Assembly: GCA_021234155.1 (NCBI GenBank)
Contig: JAJEKV010000025.1
Location: forward strand, 2,999,339-3,063,338
Origin: Isoetes taiwanensis
Lineage: Eukaryota; Streptophyta; Lycopodiopsida; Isoetales; Isoetaceae
DNA: 64,000 nucleotides
Direction: 5' to 3'
Below the pieces are notes generated by a model. That model was not told the origin of the DNA, did no database searches, and saw only the letters and a list, made by a program, of their open reading frames with translations. Below, in pieces: positions 21,448-33,081 of this stretch. The position numbers and the translations under genes are program-made. The stretch's first letter is position 1; every line of letters starts with the position of its first letter.

Positions 21448-22690
21448 CTAATTCAACCCGACTTGAAAATATTTGGGTTGCACCACTTGAACAATTTGAT
21501 AAGGGCCAAGCCATGAAACTTTAACTTGCCCAGGAAAATTTTTGTAACGAGAATCATAAAGAAGAACCAAATCTCCTTCTTTGAATGTCTTTGTCTTATC
21601 GTTTGTCATGTAAAGATTTTTGCAAGCTGTTGTCCATGAAGAACACGAATGTAAGCATCCACGCCTAAGTTCATCCAAGCTGTTCCAATTGATAAACCCT
21701 TTCTTTGAGTGCAAAGAAGCGGATTATGGGTCAGAGCCGGTTGAAAACGGAGAGTTGGAAGAATGTATTCAAAAGACATGAGAGCTTCTTGACCATAAAC
21801 CAATTTGAAAGGAGTGTGACCGGTAGCTATTTTTGAAACAAGTATTGTAAGCCCAAAGAACAAGAGGGAAGCTTGTTTTGCCAATCGGTCGAGAAGCGTC
21901 ACAAATTTTCTTGAGAATTGTGACCAGAGTTTTGTTGGTGCTTTCAGCCAAAACGTTCCCTTGAGGATAGTAAGGTGTGCTCTTCTGATGATGTATCAGT
22001 AGATAATCCGTCAGCTCCTTGATGATATGATTGATAAAATGGACACCTCTATCAGCGACCAGCTCGGTGGGTGGGCCAAAAGCAAAGCGTGATGATTTGG
22101 TCGATAGATGACCTTGGCCGTGCTTTGCCGTGTTGTTGTCCGGAAGTGCGCAAGCTTCCGCCCATTTGGTAAGCGTAGTCGGTGAGAACTGGAATGTAGC
22201 GAACGCGGGTGTGCCGCGTAGAGGAGGATCAATGGGTCCCACAAAATCCATCCCCATTTCTTTGAAAGGAAGTGGCGTGGCGACCGGCGTCAATGGAAGA
22301 GCGTCATGGGCCGTGAGCCTTCCCATACGCTGACAAGCATCACACGTGCGGGCGTGGGCGTGAGCATCTTTGAAGAGCGTGGGCCAAAAATAACCTGCAA
22401 GAAGGATTTTGCGTGCCGTGGTGTCACCATGACAATGACCACCACCGAGCCCTTCATGGGCTTCTCGGACAATATCCGGGACCTCATGAGGGAGAACACG
22501 ATTGTCGAAGGGCGGTATCCTTGCCCCTTTTGTAAAGATGGCACGCAACCATGGTGTAGTCCACGGACCTCGCGGAGAAATTGATGTCGGCGGGATTGAC
22601 GCTTGGCGGAGAGAGCATGGCGTCCTCACGGTGGAAGAGCACCCGTGAGGAGATATCGCTGGCGAAAGTTGTGGAACCAATGTGGTGTTG
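21448..22690 (-). pseudogene. Integrase of the LTR element, with frame breaks
   Basis: The minus-strand frame 22857-21769 shows the HHCC zinc-binding region (H...H with CDACQRMGRL), GMDFVGPIDPP at the catalytic core start, and then LVADRGVHFINHIIKELTDY and STPYYPQGNVLAESTNKTL with the second Asp and the Glu of the D-D-E triad. The C-terminal part (21714-21448, another frame) carries GDLVLLYDSRYKNFPG and WLGPYQIVQVV, the GPY/F-type module. Frame changes near 21770 and inside the core leave it non-functional as read. Confidence 0.85.
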
Positions 22691-22884
22691 CCATGACCGG
22701 AAAAGAGTTGAGCGTCGGGAAAGCGCCCCGAGACTCCCGTGGGAGGGATCATCCGTGTGGATCGTGAAAGATAATCCGGGACAACATGAGATTTGCACCG
22801 CCTTGTGAACAATTTCAAAGGGTGCAAATTCTTGCAGAAGGAGGACCCAACGAGCAATGCGGCCCGTGGGCGTGGATTTGTTGA

Positions 22885-24270
22885 TCAAATAAAGGAGTGC
22901 TTGGTGGTCAACAAAGAATTTGATCTTTGCCTAAAAGATAGTGCGAAGCGTTGGACACGTAAAATTAAACCCAAGGCTTCACGCCGTGGCGAGAGTAGAA
23001 GGCTTCCGCCAGATTGAGTTTTTCTGGCGGCATATCGGTTTGGTTTGTTAGTGTGCGCATCATATTCTTGAGAAAGAACAGCTCCAATAGCGAACGCCGA
23101 GACATCTACATGGACATGAAAGGGCTTGTCCCATTGAGGAGGAACAAGTACCGGGGCCTGAGTAAGCAAAAGCTTCAACTGTTGGAAAGCAGCATCCGCC
23201 TGGGAATTCCAAGCCCAGGTGGATTCATCACCCGTGAGTTTATGAATGGGATCTGCAATGGCTGCAAGTCCAGGAATGAAGGTGGAGTAATAATTAACCT
23301 TACCCAGGAAAGAGCGTGTCTCCTTGATATTGGCTGGTGCTTGAGCCTTGAGCACACAACTGATTTTGGCGGGGATCCGTGGTGATACCGCTTTCTTCGA
23401 CAACGTGTCTAGCAGAACACCGGTGGACTTAAAGGTGCATTTCTCGGGATTGAGACTAATGCCGGACTCATCGCATTTCTGAAAGACGAGTTCCAATTTA
23501 TCCAAATGGTCAGCCATGGAACTGTAGGCAGAGAAGTCATCTTAAAAAATTTGCAAGGGATTTTCCTTCATAAAATCATGAAAAACTGAGAGCATTATGC
23601 GTTGAAACGTTGATGGAGAGTTTGATAATCCAAAAGGAACCACCTTGTAGGCAAAAGTGCCCCACGGGGTGGTGAAAGTTGTCTTGAGTTGATCAGATTC
23701 TTTGATTGAGATCTGATTGTAGCCAGAAAAACCATCCATGAAGGAGTACATCTCATGTCCAGCGACCTCTTCCAGAACCTGGTCTGTGAAGGGAAGTGGA
23801 AAATGATCACGCTCCGTGGCCTGATTTAGTTTCCGGTAGTCCACGCAAACGCAGATCTTTCCATTGTGTTTCAGTGCAATGACAATGGGGCTCACCCATT
23901 CAGAATGTTTGACCTCATAGATCAAACCTGCAGCAAGGAGTTTGTCAATTTCTGCCTTGACGCGATCACGGTAATTGGGGTTGAGCCGGTACTGTCGTTG
24001 CTACACTGGACGTGCATCGGATTTGGTAGGAATGGTGAGTTCCCCCAAGGTTTTGTTGATCCCCCGAAGGTCTCTGTAGCTCCAGGCGAAAATGTGTTTG
24101 AATTTTTTGAAGAGCGTGACGGCCCTGTTACGATAGGGTGTCGGAAGATTGGCAGCAACGCGGACAGGCTGATTGTTGCCCACGTCCACAATCTCAACTT
24201 CAGGAGTCTGAATATGTGGGATAACTTCCGTGTCTTGGACAATATGAGCAGGGGGTTAAAGCATGACAGG
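22885..24270 (-). pseudogene. Reverse transcriptase and RNase H of the LTR element, stop in the catalytic motif
   Basis: The minus-strand reading contains the RT fingers and palm: WVSPIVIALKHNGKICVCVD, YRKLNQATERDHFPLPF, FMDGFSGYNQISI, and TTPWGTFAYKVVPFGLSN. The catalytic F-x-D-D box has a TAA at the x position (23544-23542), so the two Asp codons follow a stop. Translation then resumes in the same frame with the thumb (SLNPEKCTFKS, SFLGKVNYYSTFIPGL) and an RNase H start (FHVHVDVSAFAIGAVLSQEY). A frame change lies near 22920. Confidence 0.9.
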
Positions 24271-24289
24271 ATGAATGGCGCTCTGCGTG

Positions 24290-25304
24290 GTGAAAAAGAG
24301 AGGTTGCTGATTTCATCAAGCAGAGGTTGCTTCATGACAGCGTGTACATCAACAGGATCAGGGGGAAGTTCGGCATCTGAAAAGTGATCAACACGTTGGA
24401 TGCGATTGCAAGGAGCCAGGTAGGGGTCAAGCAAGGCAGCCACAGCCTGGTCCTGATCAAGCGTCATTTCTCCCCAAGGATCAGCATATTGAGGTAGGAT
24501 GTGAGGCGGACTTCGCGGTGGAGCCTGAACTTGATAGATATTCTGGGCATCCTCAGAATCGGTGTCGGAGAGAGAGGGTTCAGCATTATCAACCGAAATG
24601 ATCTTACCGGTTTCCAAGTTCATAGTGGCATTGAGGTGACCATCTGTGATGACTAACTGATCCGTGGCCCAATAATGGATACTCTTGGCCTGGCGGAGAA
24701 AAGGTCTGCCGACCAACATTTCATAATCACCAGGATCCTCTCCCGCCTTCCAAACACCAAATTCTAAGGGGAATCGGAGATCACCAATGTTGATGTGAAG
24801 AAGAGGTGTGACGCCTTGAGGTCTCGTGATATGGCCATTAGCCAATTTGATGTCATATGGGGCACGATAGAGTTGCGTGATGCCCATTTGTTTGCGGAGT
24901 TTATCCGTGATGAGATTGACAGCGCTACCTCCGTCAATTTGAACATGATTGACTTGTTGATTGCCCACCGTGGCATGGACCGTGGGTGTAGAGGTAGCAA
25001 CAACCCCAACCATAACGGTCGGGAGTGGTAACTGGTCCTTGAGAGCAGGACATAGTTTCAAAATTGTTGCCAAACTTAAGGGAATTTTGATTTTTGCCAG
25101 CTCCTCTTGGAGTTCCAGAGGCACATGAGAAAAAGGATCTGCTGGATCCACGGGTGCTGGAGTGCGTGGTAATGAAGCAGCAACTTCTTTGAGTAGGTCG
25201 ACCTCGGCAGCAATATTCGGATATGTCTGAGAGCGTGGAGGTTGAGATGTGAAAGGTGCATCTTGTCTTTGCTGAGCTCTGGTGGTGGCATGAACATTAG
25301 CCAA
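24290..25304 (-). CDS. Aspartic protease region of the LTR element
   Basis: The minus-strand frame 25304-23922 holds the retropepsin core: VNHVQIDGGSAVNLITDKLR with the active-site D-G, then GHITRPQGVTPLLHINIGD and YEMLVGRPFLRQAKSIHYW. It lies between the gag zinc knuckles and RT, as expected. The frame moves near 24290 before the RT-connecting sequence, so the polyprotein is not continuous. Confidence 0.85.
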
Positions 25305-25473
25305 CGCGGCGGCCTTGGCCAGGCTTGCATGAGGTTCAGAATGCTTTGGCGTACTTTAGGCATGACATGAGGCATGAGTTTTTCCAAGTCAGGTGCAAAG
25401 TGAACCTTTTTGTCCTGTGCATGAGGGATTGTGTCGACTGCAAAGGCAGGTTGCATGCCATTAGGAATAATGG

Positions 25474-27298
25474 TTAGGGGCGTGGATACAGTGCGGCGTG
25501 AAACCAAACCAACCCAACCCAATTTTGGATTTGGAGGATTAAGAGCCCCGAAAAATTTCTTCCGTGCTTGTTGATCCATCCGAGGTTGATTGGCGTGAGC
25601 TGGTTGATAGCGTGATTCTTTTGGCGCCAGCGAGGTGGCTTCCGAAGAACGGGACGCGGGCCTTGTTTGCCATTGGCAATCCAAAGTTGGCAAGCCGTGA
25701 GGCGGACCGAGGTGGTCTGATTGGTGCCAGGAAGCTGCATCTGAACTTGTGGAAGTTGAGGACATGCCGTGGTGGTATGACCCCATTCGTGACAGTGATA
25801 ACACTGAGCTTTAGAAGGATCAAAAGGGGGGCGTGTGTTGGGTCCCCGTTGTTGCTCCTGTTGCTGATAGAGTTGATTGGGTGGAGCCTGCAGTGGTTGC
25901 GGCTGATATTGCGATTGTTGCTGAGGTGTTGTTTGCACTTGATAAACCAGCTTGTTGCGGAAAGGTGTAGGATGAGTGCGGGTGCACTCTTCCGTGGCAT
26001 GATTGCACATATTGCATCTTTTACAATGAGGCGGGCCATTGGTGGAGTTGCACTCATTTGCCAAGTGGCCTTGGTGTTTTGCGAGATATGGCACCGTGAT
26101 CCGGCTGGCGGCCGCTGATTGGCGTGTTGAGGTTGGGGGCGGTTTGTAGAACCATGGTGGTGGAATGAAAGGGAGCTCTGAAGAGCCACGCCACGGGGGG
26201 AGGAAACATTTGTGTGAGTGATTGACAAGGTCGATAGCCTGCTCCAAAGTCTTGGTAGCGAGGTATTGATCATGAGTCGGATAGTTTGGAGGAAGTCCTT
26301 GAAGAAACCAGACCAAGATCGCTGCGTGTCGGGTACTCTTTGAGTTTTTGGCGAGGATGTGAAGTCGATCAGCAAAATCCATGGCGGACTCCGTGGGCTC
26401 TTGTTGAAGGTCATTGAGTTGTTTGAGATGAAGTTGATCATCATCCGTGGTTCCATAGTGAGAAAGAAAAGCAGTTTTCATTTCGGACCAATTTTGTTTC
26501 CAAGTGGCTTTTGTTGGACATAAGCCATTGATGAGGAGAACCAATTGATGTGGTGGAAAAAGATATGGAATTTCGAGTTGAGGTTGTGCATGACCATTTA
26601 GGACAGCCAGAGCCTCAAATTCTTCCATATGGGCCTGAGCACTTTGGTCTAATGGTTTGCCTTTTGTGTTGCCAAAGGTTGGATAAGTCAACTTAAGGGT
26701 CTGAAAGGTAGAGGTGAAAGTGCTTGGCTGGACAGGAACTGGATAGGGATTATATTGAGGTGGAGTTGGAGGTGGCATGGTGCCCGAAAGACCCCGATGA
26801 AGGGGTGACCGAGGGGAGGTACTTGGAGGTGCTTGATCATTGGTTTTGAGGTCGGTAAGGTTGTAAAACAGGGGAAGAGCGGTGGAAAATGTAGGGAAGG
26901 GAGATTCACGGGGAGGAGCAAAAGAGACATGTGGATATCCCCGTCCTTGGGAGGAGATGATGGTTGTGAAGGCAGAGGCGTATGGCCGTAAGAATGATGG
27001 ATGTAGGCATGTTACGGGGTATGAAAGTAAGGTTGAGAAGGTTGAGCCCGATGGGGCTCCCCGATAGTGATGAGGTGGACCGAGGCCGTGGAGCAATGTT
27101 TGCACGCTTTGAGGCGGGAACCGGGGGCAGACAGACACGAGGGGTGGGTGGGCGACCGAGCCCTAGACCGAATGTGGCCTCCCTCAATGTCATAAGCAGA
27201 TCCGCACATGTCATGAACAGCTTCCTTCGATGATGGCGCTCCAAGCGAGACGCCGTCTGGGAAAGGAGTTCTTCTGGCGTGAAGTTTCGGGCAGACAT
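25474..27298 (-). pseudogene. gag of the LTR element
   Basis: Translation likely starts at 27298 (MSARNFTPEELLSQTASRLE), 31 bp downstream of the PBS. At least two frame changes between about 27210 and 27000 lead into the long frame 27138-25474. That frame contains the capsid-like retrotrans_gag part (PTKATWKQNWSEMKTAFLSH, TESAMDFADRLHILAKNSKS). Two CCHC zinc knuckles follow, CKRCNMCNHATEEC and CYHCHEWGHTTTAC, both with C-x2-C-x4-H-x4-C spacing. Gln/Pro-rich linkers surround the knuckles. Confidence 0.85.
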
Positions 27299-27328
27299 GG
27301 CGACAGAAGAAAGGAAAATCGAATCAGA

Positions 27329-27344
27329 CCCGGCAGCGGCGACA
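27329..27344 (-). other. Primer-binding site (tRNA-Asp type)
   Basis: TGTCGCCGCTGCCGGG on the minus strand starts two bases after the 5' LTR end. It matches the 3' end of plant tRNA-Asp, read as its complement TGGCGCCGTTGCCGGG, at 14 of 16 positions. This primer is usual for Athila/Tat elements. Confidence 0.75.
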
Positions 27345-27345
27345 G

Positions 27346-27935
27346 TGTTTGGGGTGCGGTTCGAGAACTCTCCGCAAAGACGACCCTCTGTGAGGACCCT
27401 TGGATCTAACAGGAGAGTCCGGGGACTATGTCACGCGGGATTTGCAAGAAAACAAAGGAAAGGGAAAAGAAAACAAAAGAACAATGAGACAACAATGATA
27501 AGCTTCCTTGATATCAATGATGATGATACATGAGCTCGAACCATAGAGAAAAGCGAAGTGAGATAAGACTCAAAACTCATCTAAAAATCATGAGCTAGCT
27601 CTACTCATATATATAGTACAATGGCCTTTAGCCCAATATAGACACTCTGACTGATTTCGGTGCCGACTCCTGGAAGGAGGCCGATTCTTGAAGGAATCTT
27701 TGGCGGTGCCTCTTGAAAAGCCTGAAATCTTATTGTGTGGCCGACTGCGGGCGGTGACGGGGCCGTCACTTGTCGGCCGCCTCTTGTTGGCGCCAGCGTG
27801 GTCTTAGTCTGCGTGGTCTGCTTGGTCTTCTGCTGAGCCTTTGACGACTGACCCGCGGCTGATTGTGGATCCTTGGACTTGACTTGGTCCGTCGTATGCA
27901 TGAATAGTCATGTACCAGGAGGCACAGGACTAACA
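27346..27935 (-). repeat. 5' LTR
   Basis: 590 bp, TG...CA bounded, paired with 16776-17366. TATATATGAG on the minus strand near 27616-27605 is the probable TATA box. Differences from the other LTR cluster in CpG-rich stretches. Confidence 0.9.
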
Positions 27936-27940
27936 CTTCT

Positions 27941-28020
27941 GCAAGGTCCTCCAGGTATTTTGAAATGAAGCTCTGCATAACTGGAATCTGCAAAATCCAC
28001 CCGGTCTTCTCCTTGGATCT
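27941..28020 (-). pseudogene. Exon-like sequence split by the LTR element (5' part)
   Basis: The minus-strand reading GEDRVDFADSSYAELHFKI then PGGPCR is open up to the insertion point and continues in frame at 16770. No family recognised. Possible acceptors (CAAAG| or CCAAG|) lie just upstream. Confidence 0.35.
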
Positions 28021-28090
28021 TTGGACCGTGGAAAAAATATTGTTCAAGCCAAAGCCGACATCCCCGGCAGCCTACGTAGGAAGCCAACAA

Positions 28091-28168
28091 AGATCTTATG
28101 GCAATCAAAACCTATTTCAAGCACCAACAAAGATCTTATGGCAATCAAAACCTATTCCAAGCACCACT
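28091..28168 (+). repeat. 38-bp tandem duplication
   Basis: AACAAAGATCTTATGGCAAT and the following 18 bases occur twice in direct succession with one difference. No coding role seen. Confidence 0.8.
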
Positions 28169-28309
28169 ATACGGATTTGGTGGCTGTTGTGCCTGCATCA
28201 AAGAAAAGCCTTTTCAGAATGTGGGCAGCACAGAGGATGGCTATGGCCCGTTGCTTAGAGCCGATTAGAAAAGTTTGGTTAGAAAAGTTTGGTTCGGCCA
28301 AAGAGAATC

Positions 28310-28500
28310 GTGGAAGAAGGAATGTTATTTCTGTGCATTTTCTGATTTTCCTTGGCCGTACGATTCGAAATTAGAGAATCGGATGGCTCAAAAACATTTT
28401 AGGTGACATGGCACGAGACGTGGCATAGCTAGAATCGCAGGAAAGTGGGCAGCTCGGGTTAGGCAACCCTGCTAAAAAAAACAAAAAACTAGCAGAAACG
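28310..28500 (-). repeat. Second copy of the TTC1-upstream segment
   Basis: This segment matches 590-850 in order: GGCCGT(A/C)CGAT/GGATG, CGAAATTA, AATC.GATGG, GACGTGGCACGA, ACGTGGCATAGCTA, GTTAGGCAACCCTGCTAAA and AACTAGCAGAAA. Only one unit of the tandem pair is present. It lies upstream of the minus-strand exon-like sequence at 28020, the same relation as at the TTC1-like gene. Confidence 0.6.
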
Positions 28501-28519
28501 AAGGGTTGGGGAAAAGATA

Positions 28520-29434
28520 GAGTGGGATTGGAAAAGTTTGAAGGAAGAAATAGGGGAGGGAATGTAATTTCTGTTTTACAAATTTTTAAAAATCTCTTAT
28601 TAAATTTTTACAACATATAAGGAGGCCGACTAAAAAAAGAAAAGGCTATGAAGGTAGTTTAAACATGTTCCAGTTTGAGATAGTAGGGCATGCTACCAAT
28701 CGTCATGAGTAAACATGTTAGAAAAGCAGTTCATCCAGGAGCACAATACTGTTAAGAATGACTATAACAATTTGCGTAGTAATCCTTCAAGTTCTAAGAA
28801 GTCATGTATTTGAGGCGAAATGGGTAATTATGATATAAGATTTTAGATGTCGTATGTCTAAAGTGATGAAATAGACTGAATATGACGTAAACATTGTTTT
28901 TAGAGTTTGCAAAAGCATTTTTAATTTTGCAATTAGTAGTTTCACTCAAGTTTGAAAGAATAGAATAGAATAGAATAGTTTGAAAGAGGATGCCCTACAT
29001 ATTATATGTTTAGTTTAGTAGAATAAGCATCTTCAACAAAAGTGCTTAAGTACATGAGGTTGATTTTCTCTGTCTTTTTTTTTTGAATGTTAATGTGTAG
29101 TTAGTCAAACATTGTAAGCACATGATGACAGTTGTATTTGGAACTCAACAACTAACTACGAGTCAATATATGCTATTTTAAGACACTAAGTCAACTCCAG
29201 AATATTGCTTGCCACTTGCTTGGGGTAAGGGTGGTGGCATACATGAGAAAATGATGGCGGAAGTTGTCTACTAACACAAAGGAAGAAGAGGTAATCACAA
29301 TTATCCAACATGTAGATAGGAGTAGATCATTGTCTCAATCATACAAATTGTGGGCCTTTCCTGCATGTAGTTTCAAGTTTACCTATTGCATTTGATAAAC
29401 TACTAGTGACATCTATGGTTCATGTGATTAGAAT
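28520..29434. other. No gene seen
   Basis: AT-rich DNA with a (GAATA)n microsatellite near 28963-28980. No protein-like ORF or RNA gene is visible. Confidence 0.5.
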
Positions 29435-29454
29435 GAATATGTAGCAAAATAACA

Positions 29455-29841
29455 GGGGGTTCCAGGGGGATTTGATATAGATATAATTCTTGAAACCATA
29501 GACCATATCTCTAAAACAATTCAATGGGTTATTATAAAAAAAACATAGATTTAAGATAAAAAATAGTCACATTAGCTCACTGGTTAGATTGGTTAAAGTA
29601 CTCGTATTAGGACATTGAGTTATTTTGTTAGAGGTTCGAATCCCCGTATTTCACCGTATAGAGGCTCGTTATACCATCAAAACCTTAGGCAAACTCGTAT
29701 TCGACATCTTAAAATCATAGGCGTCCCCAATCATAATTGAGCATAATCGAAACGAGAGGTGTCAAGAAGCTCCAACATACAGTCTGGGCCATAGGATTGA
29801 CAGATCCGACGACTGTGGTAGTCCAGGGTGCACCTCGTTTA
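29455..29841 (+). mobile_element. tRNA-derived SINE insertion with 20-bp target duplication
   Basis: A 387-bp insert is flanked by the same 20 bp (starts GAATATGTAGC) at 29435-29454 and 29842-29861. Inside are RNA polymerase III boxes: an A box TAGCTCACTGG (29573-29583) and a perfect B box GGTTCGAATCC (29633-29643). This spacing and the lack of a cloverleaf fit a tRNA-derived SINE body rather than a tRNA gene. The A box sits 118 bp inside the insert, further from the 5' end than is usual, so the first ~110 bp may be an extra 5' part. Confidence 0.65.
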
Positions 29842-29861
29842 GAATATGTAGCAAAATAACA

Positions 29862-30725
29862 TATAAAGCATTTCATTATAGAAATCGTGTCTTTTGTGAT
29901 TGAGATTTCCTAAACCCACGTTTAACTAATGGAAAAACAACAAAAAGACCCCATGGAAGCATAAATCAAATGTTAATCTCCTATATGTTTAGCCTATAGT
30001 TTTGAGGTAAAGGACTGAAACTTCTGAATCTCTAGATACAATTTCAAACTTGTGTAAATAGTAGTGCTATTCACCAAGTTCATCTTCACATGAGACTAAA
30101 TATACTAGTGGGAAGAACCATCCAATAAGATAGAATGTTCACATATTTGAAACCTTACTTCTATAAAACCAATTACAATATACAATTAGGATAGATTATC
30201 CCATTATTAATTTGCTATCAGACACATGCTAAGTAAGCATGATCGTAATTTTCAAGTACATCTAGTAACTCAAATTTGTCTTGAGAAACAACTAGCAATA
30301 CCAAGGTTTGACAAGGTTTTACTCTTCTATATAAAAAAAAATATTATTCCCAAAATGAAAAGAACCATAAACATGTTATTAAGAAGATTCCGTAGTTTCT
30401 TATTATTGTAGATTGTGTAAAGAGTACATATATGTGTAGTAAAATACCGGCAACGATGGATTACAATGTTTTTGCAAGAGAATTATTTAACATCAATAAA
30501 GCATTTGTTTCCTTCTTGATGTATTTGCTTGTTTGATCTAGAAACCTTTGATGTCACCTGTTAGTTATGAAGTTAGAATTTAGATCCATAGGATGGCTCA
30601 GCATAACAAAAATAACCACTGCAAGCATAGCATTAGTCAGAATAAACCATAGGGAAGAACAAGCATAAGGGTTTGAAATAAAGAAACCATAAAACTCAAA
30701 TTTACTCAAATGTGAATATCTGATC
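29862..30725. other. No gene seen
   Basis: AT-rich and open only in short frames. Nothing recognisable. Confidence 0.5.
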
Positions 30726-30732
30726 CAATTCA

Positions 30733-31221
30733 AATGTATAACGAAGTAAGATTTGCAAGACCAACAAAGAAACCTTCCGGTATGGTATCAAAACTGTTAC
30801 CTCCGAAATATGCGTCTGTAAGCCATGAAAGACCGCTTAAAGATGGAAGACTTCTTGTGAATTTGGTATCCTGAAGTTGTAGAGACATTAGATGCTTCAT
30901 GTTATTGATTTCCGAAGCTACTGTACCTTGAAGGTTACCGGAAGCTGCCTCTATGGCTACCACAGAATTTTGGGTTTTTGCAAAACAGAGATATGAAATA
31001 AGTTCTTGACAGAAAATGCATCAAAATAGACTCATTCGAAATATTTGTCTCAAGACCGTGGACTAACTTTTCTAAAATCAACAGGAAGACATGGTCTAGG
31101 AGGTACCTTGTTCAGCCAGAATCAAAAGAAGAAGAGACTGAAATGCAAGATGCAGTAGCCATGCTCCCAAATCACTACAAACGGCTCGCTTCCTACTACT
31201 CTGACAGCGGTGCCTCAGCAT
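30733..31221 (-). pseudogene. 5' fragment of an LRR receptor kinase (TMK-like)
   Basis: Exon 1 (31221-31107) starts at ATG and encodes a basic head followed by a hydrophobic signal segment (LLHLAFQSLLLLILAEQG), with the donor CAAG|GTACCT. Exon 2 starts after CCATAG| at 30950 and encodes leucine-rich repeats (GNLQGTVASEINNMKHLMSL, SLPSLSGLSWLTDAYFGGNS, IPEGFFVGLANLTSL) of the kind found near the N-terminus of TMK-type receptors. A stop follows at about 30730. No transmembrane or kinase part is seen to the left, so this is a detached 5' fragment or a very long-intron gene. Confidence 0.55.
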
Positions 31222-31341
31222 CAAGCCAGATTGGTGCTGGATTCTCTATCTATATTTATACATGCCGGATTCCTATGAAATGACGAAATGTTAGCTGCTG
31301 CTATTTGATATTCGTGGTGAGGCCGTAGTGAATCTCTATCT

Positions 31342-31689
31342 TTGGAATACTCACGCCTGAAAAATCATCTTCCGGCAAGAGCTTTGGACGAAATAACTCT
31401 TGAAAATTTTTTCTTCGAAACACTAGAAGCCCTGGCTCAGGAATGCGCAGCGAATAAGAACCCCAGGAAGCAGATACAAAAGCGTGACATCTTTCATTTT
31501 GAGAGCGGAGCTTTCCCCGGGATGCACTTATACATAAAGTGGGTATGGCATTTGCGTTCCGAGGGTAGCAAAAAAAAACCCTTTATACACATTTTCAAAA
31601 GGCAATTTGACCCCTATCAATCAATCAATCTTGTTAATTTGGGATTTTCAGGTTTGGCTAAAAACCTTTTTGGAATTTTTTTTAAGTGA
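31342..31689 (+). other. Unrecognised 115-codon ORF
   Basis: Open from 31342 to 31689, with protein-like content (ALDEITLENFFFETLEALAQ, RDIFHFESGAFPGMHLYIKW). It matches no family I know. It lies 120 bp from the start of the LRR fragment, on the opposite strand. Confidence 0.25.
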
Positions 31690-31776
31690 TTTCCTATGAT
31701 TTTGAGGTATTTTTGCCGCCGGAAAAACTTAACGATTTACAAAAATCGTAGAGAATTCTATTACTCATTTGGTGCA

Positions 31777-31878
31777 GGGCCCATTCGTTATGATGGCGGT
31801 TACAGATATCGCCCAGGCCCAACTATGTATGATCATCCAGTTGGTGTCCGTGCTCGCTCATCTTATGATCGTTATTGA
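31777..31878 (+). pseudogene. Isolated last exon, Arg/Tyr/Gly-rich C-terminus
   Basis: After a good TTTGGTGCAG| acceptor the frame reads GPIRYDGGYRYRPGPTMYDH, then PVGVRARSSYDRY and TGA. Such Arg/Tyr/Gly-rich tails are common at the C-terminus of RNA-binding proteins. No upstream exons are visible on this strand, so it is probably a gene fragment. The following 500 bp resemble a 3' UTR. Confidence 0.35.
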
Positions 31879-32783
31879 CTGCAGCCTCAGAGCTCACAAT
31901 TATTTTACAGGATCAGAAGGTCAAGACATTCCCTCATGACAAAGCTGTATTTGGGAAATCGCTTTACATGTTTAATGGCATGGAAAAATGATCAGTTTTG
32001 AGTTCCACAAATGATCTTCCAGTTATCTGTACAGTTCCATCATGGGTTTATGAGCTACAATTATGTGAACTCAAGTTCCTTGCTTTTGATGACCGCTGGT
32101 TTTGTATCTGCATATGACGGCATTTTTATATTTTTGTAGTATCAGATTATGGTGGTAACTATCAGATGTTTGAGGCCCCCGACTTGAGATGTTAGGATAT
32201 GTTCTGTGATGCCATGACAGTGACAAATGTTATTAGTTTACTGAAGAGTCAAGATTTATGTGTTCTTTTCTGATCCTGGGATTTTGAGAATGTTAATTTC
32301 CAGCAACAGCAAGGTCTACAAAGGTCTAATGGTTTTGCCTTTGCCTGCCTGAAGTAGACTTTAAATTCAGGGTGAGCATCGTGTAGCCACAAAAACAGGA
32401 AAGAAGTGGGCTTTTATTAGTGGGGTATGTCCTCAACATTGGCTTTAAAGAAAAGCACCTTATAATCTACGTGTCATAGTCTGGAAGTTATATATTCCAC
32501 ATAACAGATGCCTAAATTTGACATGATCTGTATCAGGCCTCCAATTTAGATTTTGCTTCTTCTATTTCCACTCTTATTTTGGTCGAAAGGCCAACATAGA
32601 GGGTTTCAGGTTTATAAGAGGGAAAAATCGTCTTCTGGAGCTTTCACCGGCAGCATGAGCTGGAGCCTTGGAGCCTTCACTTGGAGCTTGGAGCCGCAAG
32701 GGCATCAAGAGGTAGCAAAATCAGAAGGTACTTCGATTTCTTATTGAGTTCCGTTGTGTATTACAGGGAAAAAAAATCTGAGA

Positions 32784-33081
<298 letters not shown>

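Larger units (their letters stand above)
16776..27935 (-). mobile_element. Complete Ty3/gypsy LTR retrotransposon, Athila/Tat-like
   Basis: An 11.16-kb element with 590/591-bp LTRs (TGTT...AACA), a 5-bp target duplication (CTTCT at 16771-16775 and 27936-27940), a PBS matching tRNA-Asp and a G-rich PPT. Gene order on the minus strand is gag, protease, reverse transcriptase, RNase H, integrase, so it is Ty3/gypsy, not Ty1/copia. An extra ORF of more than 700 codons follows integrase. The tRNA-Asp primer and an extra 3' ORF are features of the Athila/Tat group of plant non-chromoviruses. Several frameshifts and in-frame stops make this copy defective. It lies in an exon-like target sequence. Confidence 0.93.

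Noticed and set aside
16671-28020. HORMA-domain (ASY1-like) identity for the split exon
   Set aside because: SLMVLQMLTTICKSLEDPPE has only a loose resemblance to HORMA helices; key motifs such as the YYDD region do not follow.
29566-29660. tRNA gene
   Set aside because: A and B boxes are present but no acceptor stem or cloverleaf forms, and a target duplication surrounds it; called a SINE.
31342-31878. One gene from the 115-codon ORF to the Arg/Tyr-rich last exon
   Set aside because: Frames and composition differ and there is no clear donor between them.
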